Assembly (NCBI GenBank): GCA_002471275.1
Contig: DKPQ01000006.1
Span: forward strand, 100,318 to 164,317
Direction of reading: 5' to 3'
DNA: 64,000 nt
Source of the DNA: Flammeovirgaceae bacterium UBA7330
GTDB taxonomy: Bacteria; Bacteroidota; Bacteroidia; Cytophagales; Cyclobacteriaceae
Positions 34,477 through 44,019 of the stretch are shown here, piece after piece; the stretch's first letter is position 1, and each line of letters starts with the position of its first letter. The notes under the pieces are model-generated. The model saw only the letters and a program-made list of their open reading frames with translations. It was not told where the DNA came from and ran no database searches. The position numbers and the translations under genes were made by a program.

Positions 34477-35940
34477 TTATCTGTTTCTAAGTTTTATGAT
34501 CAGCTCAGACCGCCGCTCAAACAATTTGGGTTCGAGCCCGACCGGATAAAGGTGTGGATTGACCAGTCTTCTGCTGGAAGCGTCCAGCATATTTCGCTGC
34601 GCCAGGTGATACTGTCGGCTTTCTTCAAAGGATGGCACCTGATAAGTTTGATTTCCCTGCTCAAAAATCGGTTTCAGCAAATCTTTGTATTGAGTGTCCA
34701 TTCCAAACTTTTTACGCTTGGTGAAATCATCCGGTGCAATGATGCGGTAATCGTCCATTTTATCACGTTCGTCAAAGATCATGTCTCCAGCCATCTTTCC
34801 ATTGACAAAGAACCGCCGGACATTTAATATCCCTGGCATATTTATCTTGATATTTTGCTCCGAAAGCTTGATCCTGTTTTTCCATTCACCATCTTTGTTT
34901 TTGATCGCTGTCATTTTATAGACCTGCCCCAAAGCAGGCTGATCAAAGGATGTGATTAACTTGGTACCTACTCCCCACATGGTGATTGTGGCTCCCTGAT
35001 CCTTGAGGGAGGCGATCAGGTATTCATCCAGATCATTACTTCCCACGATCCTGGTATCCTTCAACCCTGCGGCATCCAATATCTTGCGTGCCTCAATACT
35101 CAGATAAGCCAGGTCGCCTGAATCCACCCTGATAGCCTTGAGTTTTTTTCCCTTTTCTTTGAGGTCCAACCCTATCTTTACCGCCTTCTTCACACCTTCC
35201 AGTGTATTGTACGTATCCACCAGAAGCACACAATTGCCTGGCATCACATCGGCATAGGCTTCAAAGGCTTCCAGCTCGCTCTGAAAAGCCATCACCCAGC
35301 TATGCGAATGTGTACCTGATACGGGAATCCCGAAGAGCTTACCAGCCAGCACATTGGATGTAGAGTGGCACCCTCCGATATAAGAGGAAAGACTTCCGGT
35401 CAAAGCACCATCAATCCCCTGAGCTCTTCTCAGACCAAACTCCATGACAGGCTCATCCCCTGTCACAGATGTGATCCTGGAGGCTTTGGTCGCAATCAAT
35501 GCAGCTTGCCCGACGATGGTCAGAAGCGGTGTTTCCAGTATCTGACACTGCATCAATGGTCCTTTTACCCTGATCACCGGCTCATGCGGAAAAATGATAG
35601 AGCCATCCGGCTGTGCATCAATCGTGCACTCAAACTTCATGTCTCCCAAATACTCCAGAAACGCTTCATCAAAATAGGCATTCCCATCCCCATCTTTCAG
35701 TGTAGCCAAATAATCAATGTCGCTTGCTGAGAACTTAAAATTATTGAGGTAATCAATGACCCGCGACAGACCTGCCATCACGGTATATCCTCCGGAAAAT
35801 GGATTGCTCCGAAAAAAAAGGTTGAAAACCGCTTCCCGTTCCGCCATGCCTTTTTTGAAATAACCATATGACATAGTGAGCTGATAAAAATCCGTAAGCA
35901 GCCCGAGAGACTCTTTGTAGATCCGTTTAAGGTTATTCAT
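34477..35940 (-). CDS. pncB: Nicotinate phosphoribosyltransferase
   Basis: The 487-residue protein uses nicotinate, PRPP and ATP to make nicotinate mononucleotide. Family motifs are LLTDFYQLTMSYGYFK at the N-terminus, FSGGYTVMAGL, the active-site His region in PVSGTHSHSWVM, and VDTYNTLEGV followed by IRVDSGDLAYLS for the phosphoribosyl site. The length fits the longer bacterial/eukaryote-like form with a C-terminal extension. With pncA downstream it completes the conversion of nicotinamide to NaMN in one operon. An EamA transporter gene lies 40 bases upstream on the same strand; a functional link is not evident. Confidence 0.96.
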   Translation of the reverse strand: MNNLKRIYKESLGLLTDFYQLTMSYGYFKKGMAEREAVFNLFFRSNPFSGGYTVMAGLSRVIDYLNNFKFSASDIDYLATLKDGDGNAYFDEAFLEYLGDMKFECTIDAQPDGSIIFPHEPVIRVKGPLMQCQILETPLLTIVGQAALIATKASRITSVTGDEPVMEFGLRRAQGIDGALTGSLSSYIGGCHSTSNVLAGKLFGIPVSGTHSHSWVMAFQSELEAFEAYADVMPGNCVLLVDTYNTLEGVKKAVKIGLDLKEKGKKLKAIRVDSGDLAYLSIEARKILDAAGLKDTRIVGSNDLDEYLIASLKDQGATITMWGVGTKLITSFDQPALGQVYKMTAIKNKDGEWKNRIKLSEQNIKINMPGILNVRRFFVNGKMAGDMIFDERDKMDDYRIIAPDDFTKRKKFGMDTQYKDLLKPIFEQGNQTYQVPSFEESRQYHLAQRNMLDASSRRLVNPHLYPVGLEPKLFERRSELIIKLRNR

Positions 35941-35980
35941 CTCTTTATTTTCTAACCAGTATGAAAATTAAGTGTTTTGA

Positions 35981-36812
35981 TCATCGTTTGAAGACCACAT
36001 TGGCCACTACCCCCAGCAATACCAATCCCATACCAATATAGGTCATGAAATTGAATTGTTCCCCAAAAAATATCCATCCGAAGCCCAGAACATAAATAAT
36101 ACCCGTATAGTTAATGATCGCTACTTTAGAGAGTTCCTCTGTCTGATATGATTTGGTCATGAAAAACTGAGCAATCTGGGTAAACACCCCCACCAATATC
36201 AAAAAAAGCCAGTCCCAACCGGTAGGCTGAACCCATACCTGTGTAGACCATACACCTGCAATCGGCATGGTGACCAGGGGGAAATAAAAGATAATTACCA
36301 GCGGGTGTTCCGAGGTTTTCAGTATTCTGATGAAGTTGTATGCCAGCCCACTAAACACAGTAGATGAAATACCAACGATCAGATGAGTCAACGAGATCCT
36401 TGTATCAAACCCTGTGATTGTAAGTACCCCGCCAAAACTCACCAGGAAAAAGAGCCATTGAACAGGTGCTACCCTCTCCCGCACAAGGAAAATACCCAGG
36501 ATAGCAGCGAAAATCGGTGACATATATAAAACCGTGGCTGCTGCAGCGAGAGGTATTTGCTGCAATAAACCAAAATACAAGACAAGGGCGGCTGCCCCGG
36601 AAGCACCTCTGAAAATCAGGATCTTTTTATTCTTTCCCCATATGCTTACCTTCTGCTTTTGCAGAAAGTAGACACAGATAACCAGTGATATAATTGACCT
36701 GAATAAAATGATCTCAATAGGCGGGATATGAGAAAGCACTTTCACACAAACCTTCATCAGACTGAAGGTGAAAGTGGCGATCAACATAAACCTTACGCCC
36801 TGAGAAATATTC
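35981..36812 (-). CDS. EamA/DMT-family transporter
   Basis: The start codon is at 36814-36812, giving 277 residues with about ten hydrophobic segments in two EamA repeats of five (first opening ISQGVRFMLIATFTFSLMKV, second around SLTHLIVGISSTVFSGLAYN). The loop after segment two includes the EIILFRSIISL signature of drug/metabolite transporters. Substrate unknown; family members export metabolites or amino acids. The ATG overlaps the stop of the upstream LolD-type ATPase gene as ATGA, but ABC ATPases do not energise EamA carriers, so the overlap probably reflects only cotranscription. Confidence 0.88.
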
Positions 36813-37470
36813 ATGATGGAGTATAGATAACCCCATCCTTTATTTCAATGGTTCGATCAGCTGAGGCAGCCAATGATTCATTATGAGTCACGATCACGAA
36901 GGTCTGACCGAGAGAATCTCTTAGATTGAAAAACAATCGATGTAACTCATCAGCGTTGTGAGAATCCAGGTTTCCGCTGGGTTCATCAGCAAAAATGATG
37001 GATGGATCGTTGATCAGCGCCCTGGCTACAGATACGCGTTGTTGTTCACCACCTGAAAGCTCGGAGGGTTTATGGTCATGTCTCCCCTCGATCCCCAGTA
37101 ATGTCAACAATTCAAATGCTCGTTTTTTGATGGCGCCCGGAGATCTTTTTCCAATGAGGCCTGGTATCATGATATTTTCCAGTGCACTAAACTCCGGCAA
37201 TAAATTATGAAACTGGAAGATAAATCCTATCTCACTGTTGCGGAACTCAGACAATTTCTGCTGATTCAAATCAGTAATCATGGTGTTGGCTATCTGTAAC
37301 GAACCCTTATCCGCGGTATCCAGTGTGCCAATGATGTGAAGTAGCGTGCTTTTCCCTGCTCCGGAAGCTCCTACAATAGATACAACCTCCCCTTTATCGA
37401 TATGGACATCAATCCCTTTCAATACCTGGAGACTACCGTAAGACTTGTAAATCCCTTCAGCAGTAAGCAT
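36811..37470 (-). CDS. LolD-type ABC transporter ATP-binding protein
   Basis: The first ATG is at 37470 (219 residues, MLTAEGIYKSYGS); the longer frame uses a TTG at 37476. Walker A is GASGAGKST, the signature LSGGEQQRVSVARAL, Walker B IIFADEPSGNLD and the H-loop IVTHN. The sequence resembles the LolD/MacB/FtsE group, with PGLIGKRSPGAIKKRAFELL between Q-loop and signature typical of lipoprotein-release ATPases. No permease gene is adjacent; in Bacteroidota the LolC/E-like permease is often elsewhere. A leaderless transcript is possible (see promoter entry). Confidence 0.9.
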   Translation of the reverse strand: MLTAEGIYKSYGSLQVLKGIDVHIDKGEVVSIVGASGAGKSTLLHIIGTLDTADKGSLQIANTMITDLNQQKLSEFRNSEIGFIFQFHNLLPEFSALENIMIPGLIGKRSPGAIKKRAFELLTLLGIEGRHDHKPSELSGGEQQRVSVARALINDPSIIFADEPSGNLDSHNADELHRLFFNLRDSLGQTFVIVTHNESLAASADRTIEIKDGVIYTPS

Positions 37471-37473
37471 GCG

Positions 37474-37504
37474 CAAATATATAGATAGGCGTTAGATGGT
37501 CAAC
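37474..37504 (-). promoter_or_regulatory. Predicted promoter at the start of the LolD-type gene
   Basis: On the minus strand TATATTTG (37481 to 37474) matches the -7 consensus, with GTTG (37504 to 37501) 19 bases upstream as a three-of-four -33. The -7 ends only three bases before the ATG at 37470, so the transcript would have almost no leader. Confidence 0.5.
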
Positions 37505-37568
37505 CAATTCTGCAAAATCCTTGAATAAACAACTGTGATGTTCTAGATTCGCCTTAAAATCCCCGATT

Positions 37569-38780
37569 ATGAATATCCACGAATATCAGGCTAAGGAAAT
37601 ATTAAAAAGTTACGGTGTCAAGATCCAGGAAGGGATCGTTGCAGACACTCCGGAAAAAGCGCACGAAGCAGCTAAAGAACTTAACAGAGAAACCGGTACC
37701 TCATGGTATGTGATCAAAGCACAGATCCATGCTGGTGGTCGTGGAAAAGGAAAGATCAAGGAAACTGGATCCAATGGAGTGGTTTTGGCAAAAAGCCTCG
37801 AAGAGGTAAAACCTAAATCTGAAGCCATCATCGGGGGTACGCTGGTGACTCATCAGACTGGTGAAGTAGGTAAAAAAGTCGGTAAGGTATTGATTGCGCA
37901 AGATGTTTACTATCCCGGTCCATCAGAACCGAAAGAATATTATCTATCCATCCTTCTTGACCGGGCTTCAGGTCAGAATGTGATCATGGCATCTACAGAA
38001 GGTGGTATGGACATCGAGACTGTAGCCGAAAAAACCCCGGAAAAAATTGTAAAAGAATGGATTGACCCCAATGTAGGGCTTCAAGGATTTCAGGCCCGTA
38101 AAGTAGCCTTTGCACTGGGGCTGGAAGGAAACGCCTTCAAAGAGATGGTGAAATTCATCTTCTCGTTATACAAAGCCTTCAATGCTATCGACGCATCTAT
38201 GTTTGAAATCAACCCGGTGCTGAAAACTTCCGATGACAAGATATTGGCAGTTGACTCCAAAGTAAATCTGGATGAAAATGCACTTTTTCGTCACAAAGAC
38301 CTTGCTGAGCTAAGAGATATCACAGAAGAAGATCCTGCTGAGGTAGAAGCTGGTCAGTCTGGACTGAGCTATGTGAAACTTGATGGCAATGTTGGCTGCA
38401 TGGTGAACGGGGCTGGACTCGCAATGGCTACCATGGATATGATCAAATTGTCCGGTGGTGACCCTGCTAACTTCCTGGATGTGGGAGGTGGAGCCAATGC
38501 CCAGACAGTGGAAGCTGGATTCAGAATTATCCTGAAAGATCCCAACGTTAAAGCGATCCTGATCAATATTTTCGGTGGTATAGTAAGGTGTGATCGAGTA
38601 GCCAATGGTGTGGTGGAAGCTTACAAAAAAATCGGAAAGATCGATGTTCCTATTATCGTAAGGCTACAAGGAACCAATGCTGAAGAAGGAGCAAAAATCA
38701 TCGAGGAGTCAGGCTTGAAAGTAACCTCAGCCATTCTGCTAAAAGATGCTGCAGAAAAAGTAAAACAGGTGCTGGCCTAA
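37569..38780 (+). CDS. sucC: Succinyl-CoA synthetase (ADP-forming) beta subunit
   Basis: The 403-residue protein has the ATP-grasp fold of SucC: MNIHEYQAKEILKSYG at the start, IHAGGRGKGK as the nucleotide-binding loop, and the C-terminal CoA-ligase-type domain with NIFGGIVRCDRVANGVVEA. With SucD it converts succinyl-CoA to succinate in the TCA cycle, making ATP. sucD is not adjacent, which is common in Bacteroidota. Divergent from the LolD-type gene over a 98-base gap. Confidence 0.97.
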   Translation: MNIHEYQAKEILKSYGVKIQEGIVADTPEKAHEAAKELNRETGTSWYVIKAQIHAGGRGKGKIKETGSNGVVLAKSLEEVKPKSEAIIGGTLVTHQTGEVGKKVGKVLIAQDVYYPGPSEPKEYYLSILLDRASGQNVIMASTEGGMDIETVAEKTPEKIVKEWIDPNVGLQGFQARKVAFALGLEGNAFKEMVKFIFSLYKAFNAIDASMFEINPVLKTSDDKILAVDSKVNLDENALFRHKDLAELRDITEEDPAEVEAGQSGLSYVKLDGNVGCMVNGAGLAMATMDMIKLSGGDPANFLDVGGGANAQTVEAGFRIILKDPNVKAILINIFGGIVRCDRVANGVVEAYKKIGKIDVPIIVRLQGTNAEEGAKIIEESGLKVTSAILLKDAAEKVKQVLA

Positions 38781-38938
38781 ATACCGGCACCTTTAATATC
38801 GCCTCATTAGCCCAAGTTTTGGTGATTCCTATATAAGCATATGACCGCTCACGTGGTTATTATTGCGGGTATAGAAATATTAGCATGGACTGGCATGCTG
38901 TTTATCTATTTTAGTTCCCCAACTAATAATATATTCTT

Positions 38939-40999
38939 ATGAAGCAGTTCCTGGCAATCCTCACCATACTTGCGTGTTTACCCGGATGTGAACAAAACAA
39001 TACAGCCACCTCTGTGGGCAACCCACTATTGGTAGCGCTAAATGACCCGATCATCTTTGATAGTTTAACTGCCGAATATATTCAGGAGGCATTTGATACT
39101 TCCAGGACTCAGCTTAGTGGTCTTATCGATGAGATCGTGAGTGTTCCGGATGCTGAAAAGTCATTCGAAAATACCATGGTCAAACTGGATGATCTTTACA
39201 ATGACCTGTCCAATAGGTATGCTCTGGTGTACCTTATGGGTTCTACACATCCTGACAGCACAATCAGAGAAACTGCTGTCAAGGTCAGGAACGATTTTTC
39301 TATCATGTTCAACGAATTGCAGCTCAATGAAGACCTCTATGCAGCGATCAAGACGTACAGCCAATCCGCCGAGGCCAGGGCTTTAACCGGACCTAAGGCA
39401 AAATTCCTGGAAGAAACCATCATTGAGTTTGAGCGCAATGGATTTGCGCTGGGAGTGGAAGAACGTGGTGAGCTCAAAAAGATTCTTAATGATCTCTCAA
39501 CAATTACCAATGAGTTTGCTTCCAATATTGCGAGGTATCAGGACCATCTGATCCTAAGTGAGGATGAGATGGAGGGTCTACCCGAGGACTATAAAAAAAG
39601 TCATCGTCAGGAGGATGGCACATACAAAGTTGGGCTTTCTTATCCTGATTACAGACCCTTTATGCAGTATGCCAGGTCTGACGAAGCCCGCAAAAAGCTT
39701 TATATAAAGTATAACAACAGAGCTGCTGATAGTAACCTGGAAGTGCTTGATAAAATGCTTGCCAAAAGAAAGGAAATGGCTGATCTCCTTGGCTATGGAA
39801 CATTTGCTCAGTACCAGACCGAAACACGGATGGCAAAAGCTCCGGCTACGGTATGGGAATTTGAAACCAAACTTACAAATAGTGTGAAGCCAAAGGGACA
39901 ACTGGATTATGATCAAATGCTCAACCATAAAAATGACCTTGGGCTTGCCGGAGATAAAGTCAATCACTGGGAATTCAGTTACATAGAAAACCTGTTGAAG
40001 ACCACTGAGTATGGTGTTGACGAAGAAGTAGTCAGACAGTATTTTCCAATAGAAAATGTAAAAGATGGGTTATTTCAGATCACTCAAAAGCTTTTTGGAG
40101 TTAGCTACAAAAAGATTGAAGATGCCTCGGTTTGGCACCCGGATGTAGAGCTATACCATGTCATTGATAACGGAGAAGTCATTGGCCGCTTTTATTTGGA
40201 CTTACACCCCAGGGCCAACAAATACAATCATGCAGCCTGCTTCCCAATGAGACTTTCGAAAGAAACGGACAAGGGATTTCAGATCCCTACTGCATCACTG
40301 GTATGCAACTTTACAGAGCCTACAGCGGACAAACCGGCGCTGATGACGCATGGTGAAGTAAATACTTTCTTCCACGAATTTGGTCATGTATTGCACAACA
40401 TGTTTAGCATAACCACGCTAAGTGCTCAGGCAGGCACTAGTGTTTCAAGAGATTTTGTGGAGGCACCTTCACAGATCTTTGAAAACTGGGCATGGAATTA
40501 TGAGTCTCTTTCTCTATTTGCAAAACACTATAAGACTGGCGAGGTACTCCCAAAAGACCTGTTTGACAAGATGCTTGCTGCTAAAAACCTCAATTCAGGC
40601 ATCAATACGCTCCAACAGATTTTTTATGGCTCATATGATATGACGCTCCATGACAAGTTTGACCCCCATGGAGATAAGACCACTACGGAAGTATTAAAGG
40701 AGTTAATCGATAACATAGTCTTATATGATTATGTGCCTGGCACTCACTTTCAGGCAGCTTTTGGGCATCTCAACGGGTATGCAGCAAGCTACTACGGGTA
40801 CCTGTGGTCTGACGTATATGCCCAGGACATGTTTTCTGTTTTCGAAGAAAAAGGCATCCTAAACCCGGAAGTAGGAATGGAGTACCGCAACAAAATACTG
40901 TCCAGGGGATCTGAAGAGGATGAAATGACCATGCTCATTGACTTTCTTGGCAGAGAACCGAACGACAAAGCATTTGTGAAATCTCTGGGCCTGGAATAG
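38939..40999 (+). CDS. M3-family metallopeptidase, exported lipoprotein (Dcp-like)
   Basis: The 686-residue protein begins with a lipoprotein signal (FLAILTILACLPGC, Cys near residue 16). The zinc motif HEFGH is at His479 in FFHEFGHVLHNM, with the third ligand Glu about 25-30 residues on. Helical N-terminal domain and C-terminal SDVYAQDMFSVFEEKG are typical of peptidyl-dipeptidase Dcp / oligopeptidase A. It releases dipeptides from peptides, here in the envelope. It is followed, 13 bases later, by a second exported peptidase (DUF885), forming a probable operon for peptide degradation. Confidence 0.93.
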   Translation: MKQFLAILTILACLPGCEQNNTATSVGNPLLVALNDPIIFDSLTAEYIQEAFDTSRTQLSGLIDEIVSVPDAEKSFENTMVKLDDLYNDLSNRYALVYLMGSTHPDSTIRETAVKVRNDFSIMFNELQLNEDLYAAIKTYSQSAEARALTGPKAKFLEETIIEFERNGFALGVEERGELKKILNDLSTITNEFASNIARYQDHLILSEDEMEGLPEDYKKSHRQEDGTYKVGLSYPDYRPFMQYARSDEARKKLYIKYNNRAADSNLEVLDKMLAKRKEMADLLGYGTFAQYQTETRMAKAPATVWEFETKLTNSVKPKGQLDYDQMLNHKNDLGLAGDKVNHWEFSYIENLLKTTEYGVDEEVVRQYFPIENVKDGLFQITQKLFGVSYKKIEDASVWHPDVELYHVIDNGEVIGRFYLDLHPRANKYNHAACFPMRLSKETDKGFQIPTASLVCNFTEPTADKPALMTHGEVNTFFHEFGHVLHNMFSITTLSAQAGTSVSRDFVEAPSQIFENWAWNYESLSLFAKHYKTGEVLPKDLFDKMLAAKNLNSGINTLQQIFYGSYDMTLHDKFDPHGDKTTTEVLKELIDNIVLYDYVPGTHFQAAFGHLNGYAASYYGYLWSDVYAQDMFSVFEEKGILNPEVGMEYRNKILSRGSEEDEMTMLIDFLGREPNDKAFVKSLGLE

Positions 41000-41012
41000 A
41001 TTAAGATTTTAA

Positions 41013-42845
41013 ATGAAGAGGAACACTATGAAAATAATATCTAAAATTCTAACAATTGCAGCAATTGCAATGACGATGGGCTCGTGCGGTCCTGATGATC
41101 AGGCCTATTCGGCAGAAGAGATAGCTGCTGAATCTAAAAAAGCCAATGCCTTTTTCGATAAGGCATTTGACGAGATGGTAGATCGTTCGCCGATGTACCA
41201 AAGCTATCTGGGTATCAAGAAAGACTATGGAAAATGGGATGAGATGTCGGAAGAGAATGCCCAAAAGGAATTGGAGATCAACAAAGAGGAACTGCAATTT
41301 TTGCTTGATTCCATCAATCCAGACAAACTAGACAAGCAAACCAGAATCAGCTATAAGCTATTTAAAGCCAATGCTGAGGAAGCCATAGAGGACTTCAAGT
41401 ACAGACATCATAATTATCCTGTCAACCAGATGCACGGCACACATGCCGAGGTGCCGGCTTTTCTGATCAATATCCACCAGGTGACTGATAAAAGTGATGC
41501 TGAAGCCTACATCTCCAGGCTCAATGGCGTGGAAAAGTTGATGGATCAACTGATTGTTGAATTAAAAATCAGAGAGGAGAAAGGCATTGTACCTCCAAAA
41601 TTTGTCTTCCCAATGGTTATCAATGACAGCAAAAATATCCTGAAAGGAGCACCTTTTGACTCAGGTGAGCTCAGTACATTACTGGCTGACTTCACACGGA
41701 AAGTCAATACCCTGGAGCTGGATGCAACTGAGAAAAAAGAACTCGTTGAATCTGCCAAAGAAGGACTTCTCAATGGAGTGAAACCCGGATACGAAAAGCT
41801 AATTGCTTTTTTGACTGAGCAGGAAAAAAGAGCTAACACTGATGATGGAGCATGGAAATTCCCCGATGGTCCGGCATTTTTTGACAATGCTTTAAAAAGG
41901 ACCACGACCACTGACCTTACCGCAGAAGAGATCCACCAAATTGGATTAGATGAAGTCGCACGTATCCATGGAGAGATGAAAGAGATCATGAATGAGGTAG
42001 CATTTGAAGGTTCTCTTCAGGATTTCTTCCAATACCTGAAAAATGAAGATCAGTTTTACTATCCTGATACGGATGAGGGTAAGGAATTGTACATTGACAG
42101 TGCCAAGGCCATCATCAACAACATGAAGGGCAGGCTGGACGAGCTATTCCTCACCAAGCCCAAAGCTGATATTGTGGTGAAAAGAGTGGAGAAGTTTAGG
42201 GAACAATCTGCTGGAAAGGCATTCTACCAGAGCCCCGCTCCTGATGGATCACGTCCGGGCACCTATTATGCTAACCTGGCCAGTACCCGCAATATGCCAA
42301 AATATGAAATGGAGGCGCTGGCCTATCATGAGGGTATCCCTGGCCACCACATGGACCGGACCATTTCACAGGAGCTCACAGGTATTCCTAAATTCAGAAG
42401 GTTTGGTGGATACACCGCTTACGTTGAAGGCTGGGGATTGTATTGTGAGTTTATTCCTAAAGAAATGGGACTGTATGCCAATCCTTATAGCAACTACGGT
42501 AGATTGGCCATGGAGCTTTGGAGGGCTTGCCGTCTGGTTGTTGACACAGGCATTCACCTGAAAAAATGGACCCGTGAAGAAGGAATTGAATACTACACCA
42601 AAAACACCTCAGGAACCGAAAGGGAGATCCGAAGGATGGTAGAGCGTCACATCGTAATGCCATCACAGGCGACTGCCTATAAAATTGGTATGCTCAAGAT
42701 CCTGGAGCTCAGAAGCATGGCTAAGGAAAAAATGGGTGATCAGTTTGACATTCGGGAATTTCACGATGTGGTACTTACCAGTGGAGCTGTTCCGCTGGAC
42801 GTGTTGGAAGACCTGGTGAATGACTACATCGCCTCAAAATCATAG
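41013..42845 (+). CDS. DUF885 family metallo-carboxypeptidase-like lipoprotein
   Basis: The 610-residue protein has a lipoprotein signal (ILTIAAIAMTMGSC); the first ATG at 41013 and a second five codons later are both possible starts. The DUF885 hallmark HEGIPGHH lies at His439 (counted from 41013) in EALAYHEGIPGHHMD, a zinc-binding variant of HExxH-like sites, and EGWGLYCEFI follows as a further conserved block. The family contains carboxypeptidases of M32-like fold and uncharacterised enzymes. It forms a two-gene unit with the upstream M3 peptidase, closed by a terminator. Confidence 0.9.
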   Translation: MKRNTMKIISKILTIAAIAMTMGSCGPDDQAYSAEEIAAESKKANAFFDKAFDEMVDRSPMYQSYLGIKKDYGKWDEMSEENAQKELEINKEELQFLLDSINPDKLDKQTRISYKLFKANAEEAIEDFKYRHHNYPVNQMHGTHAEVPAFLINIHQVTDKSDAEAYISRLNGVEKLMDQLIVELKIREEKGIVPPKFVFPMVINDSKNILKGAPFDSGELSTLLADFTRKVNTLELDATEKKELVESAKEGLLNGVKPGYEKLIAFLTEQEKRANTDDGAWKFPDGPAFFDNALKRTTTTDLTAEEIHQIGLDEVARIHGEMKEIMNEVAFEGSLQDFFQYLKNEDQFYYPDTDEGKELYIDSAKAIINNMKGRLDELFLTKPKADIVVKRVEKFREQSAGKAFYQSPAPDGSRPGTYYANLASTRNMPKYEMEALAYHEGIPGHHMDRTISQELTGIPKFRRFGGYTAYVEGWGLYCEFIPKEMGLYANPYSNYGRLAMELWRACRLVVDTGIHLKKWTREEGIEYYTKNTSGTEREIRRMVERHIVMPSQATAYKIGMLKILELRSMAKEKMGDQFDIREFHDVVLTSGAVPLDVLEDLVNDYIASKS

Positions 42846-42864
42846 CTAATAGCAACTAAGACGT

Positions 42865-42900
42865 AAGAGTCAGATGATGCATTTCATCTGGCTCTTTTTT
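42865..42900 (+). terminator. Intrinsic terminator of the peptidase operon
   Basis: AGAGTCAGATGA pairs with TCATCTGGCTCT around a short loop, followed by six T. It includes an in-frame ATG (42874) of the csaA frame, which argues that csaA starts later, at 42913. Confidence 0.8.
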
Positions 42901-42912
42901 ATATCACTCAAT

Positions 42913-43254
42913 ATGGAAACCAATACCAATATCTCCTGGGCTGACTTCATGAAAGTAGAAATACGGGTGGGAACCGTGATATCCGCAGAAGTATTTGATG
43001 AAGCCAGGAATCCCGCTTACAAGATTCAGGTTGACTTTGGAGAGTATGGAATTCGAAAAACCTCGGCACAGATCACTACACTTTACCAGCCAGAGGACAT
43101 CGTTGGAAAACAAGTGATAGCTGTGGTGAATTTTCCACCCAAGCAGATAGCCAATATCATGAGTGAATGCCTGATCCTGGGTGCTGTGGACGGAAAAGAG
43201 GTGACATTGATCGAGCCAGGAATGAAGGTAAAGAATGGCTTAAGGATTGGGTAG
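42913..43254 (+). CDS. csaA: CsaA-type tRNA-binding protein
   Basis: The start at 42913 gives 113 residues, the usual CsaA length. Sequence: ISWADFMKVEIRVGTVISAE, then KIQVDFGEYGIRKTSAQIT, and the conserved PPKQIANIMSECLILG. It is a dimeric OB-fold protein of the Trbp111 / MetRS C-terminal class that binds tRNA or acts as a chaperone in export. The longer frame from 42874 overlaps the upstream terminator hairpin and adds an untypical MMHFIWLF leader, so it is rejected. It is separated from the peptidase operon and from the Crp/Fnr gene by short gaps. Confidence 0.93.
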   Translation: METNTNISWADFMKVEIRVGTVISAEVFDEARNPAYKIQVDFGEYGIRKTSAQITTLYQPEDIVGKQVIAVVNFPPKQIANIMSECLILGAVDGKEVTLIEPGMKVKNGLRIG

Positions 43255-43385
43255 CGTTATTACATTAACTTGGAATAATGGAGCATCTGATCATCAAAGA
43301 CCAACTTTTCAAACTCATTACAATGACCTAAATGCACGAATCTTTCTTAAGATATACTACATTTAGCCTCAACCAACCTCATACC

Positions 43386-43951
43386 ATGATGGACATGTTT
43401 TCTCTCATCTCATCCATGTCTCCATTATCACCAAAATCTCTTGATGAATTCCGAAACATCACCACTCAAAAAGATTATCCCAAAGGCCATTCATTGCTCG
43501 ATTTCAACCAGGTAGATCGACATTTTCATTTCATCGTCAAAGGGTCTGGTAGGGTATTCTATCTCCGCAATGGAATAGATATCACAGACTATATCGCCAT
43601 GGATGGCCAATTCTTCGGAGGATTGGAAAGCCTGTTCACCAAAGAACCATCGCACAAAGCTATGGAGCTCACCGAAGACTCCACCATTCAGTCCTTCCCT
43701 TTCGATCAATTCGAGCGACTATGTCTTCGCTATCATGACATCGAAACTCTGTGCAGGAAAATGGCCACGTTCGCTTTTCTGGAGTGCCAAAAAAGAATTG
43801 AGGCCATTCGCTTTTTTTCAGCAGCTGAACGATATGAGTTATTGGAAAAGCAGTACCCGGGATCTCCAACCGCATCCCACTCAAACATATTGCAAGCTAT
43901 CTGGGAACAACACAGGTGAGTTTAAGTAGAATCCGGGCAGGTATACAGTGA
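43386..43951 (+). pseudogene. Crp/Fnr-family regulator broken by a single-base frameshift
   Basis: The uninterrupted frame (from 43386, or from an ATG at 43332) covers the cyclic-nucleotide-binding-like domain (YPKGHSLLDFNQ, FHFIVKGSGRVFY, DYIAMDGQFFGGLESLF) and ends prematurely at 43919 with an aberrant tail. The next frame over, from 43856, reads PGISNRIPLKHIASYLGTTQ then VSLSRIRAGIQ to a stop at 43949-43951. That is the normal winged-helix C-terminus of this family. One additional C in the CCC run at 43856-43858 would join the two and yield 188 residues, the usual length. So this is either a recent pseudogene or a base-call error. The intact gene would probably control the FAD monooxygenase downstream. 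Confidence 0.85.
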
Positions 43952-44019
43952 TTATTTAACATATGTAAAGTGAGTATACTCCAGGCTTGTTGAAATTTGC
44001 ACCAACATTCGTAATCAAC

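Noticed and set aside
42874..42912. Longer N-terminus of CsaA
   Set aside because: The extra codons lie in the upstream terminator hairpin and give an untypical start; the ATG at 42913 yields the normal family length.
43987..44019. TTG start for the FAD monooxygenase
   Set aside because: The ATG at 44020 directly precedes the FAD-binding strand as in the family.
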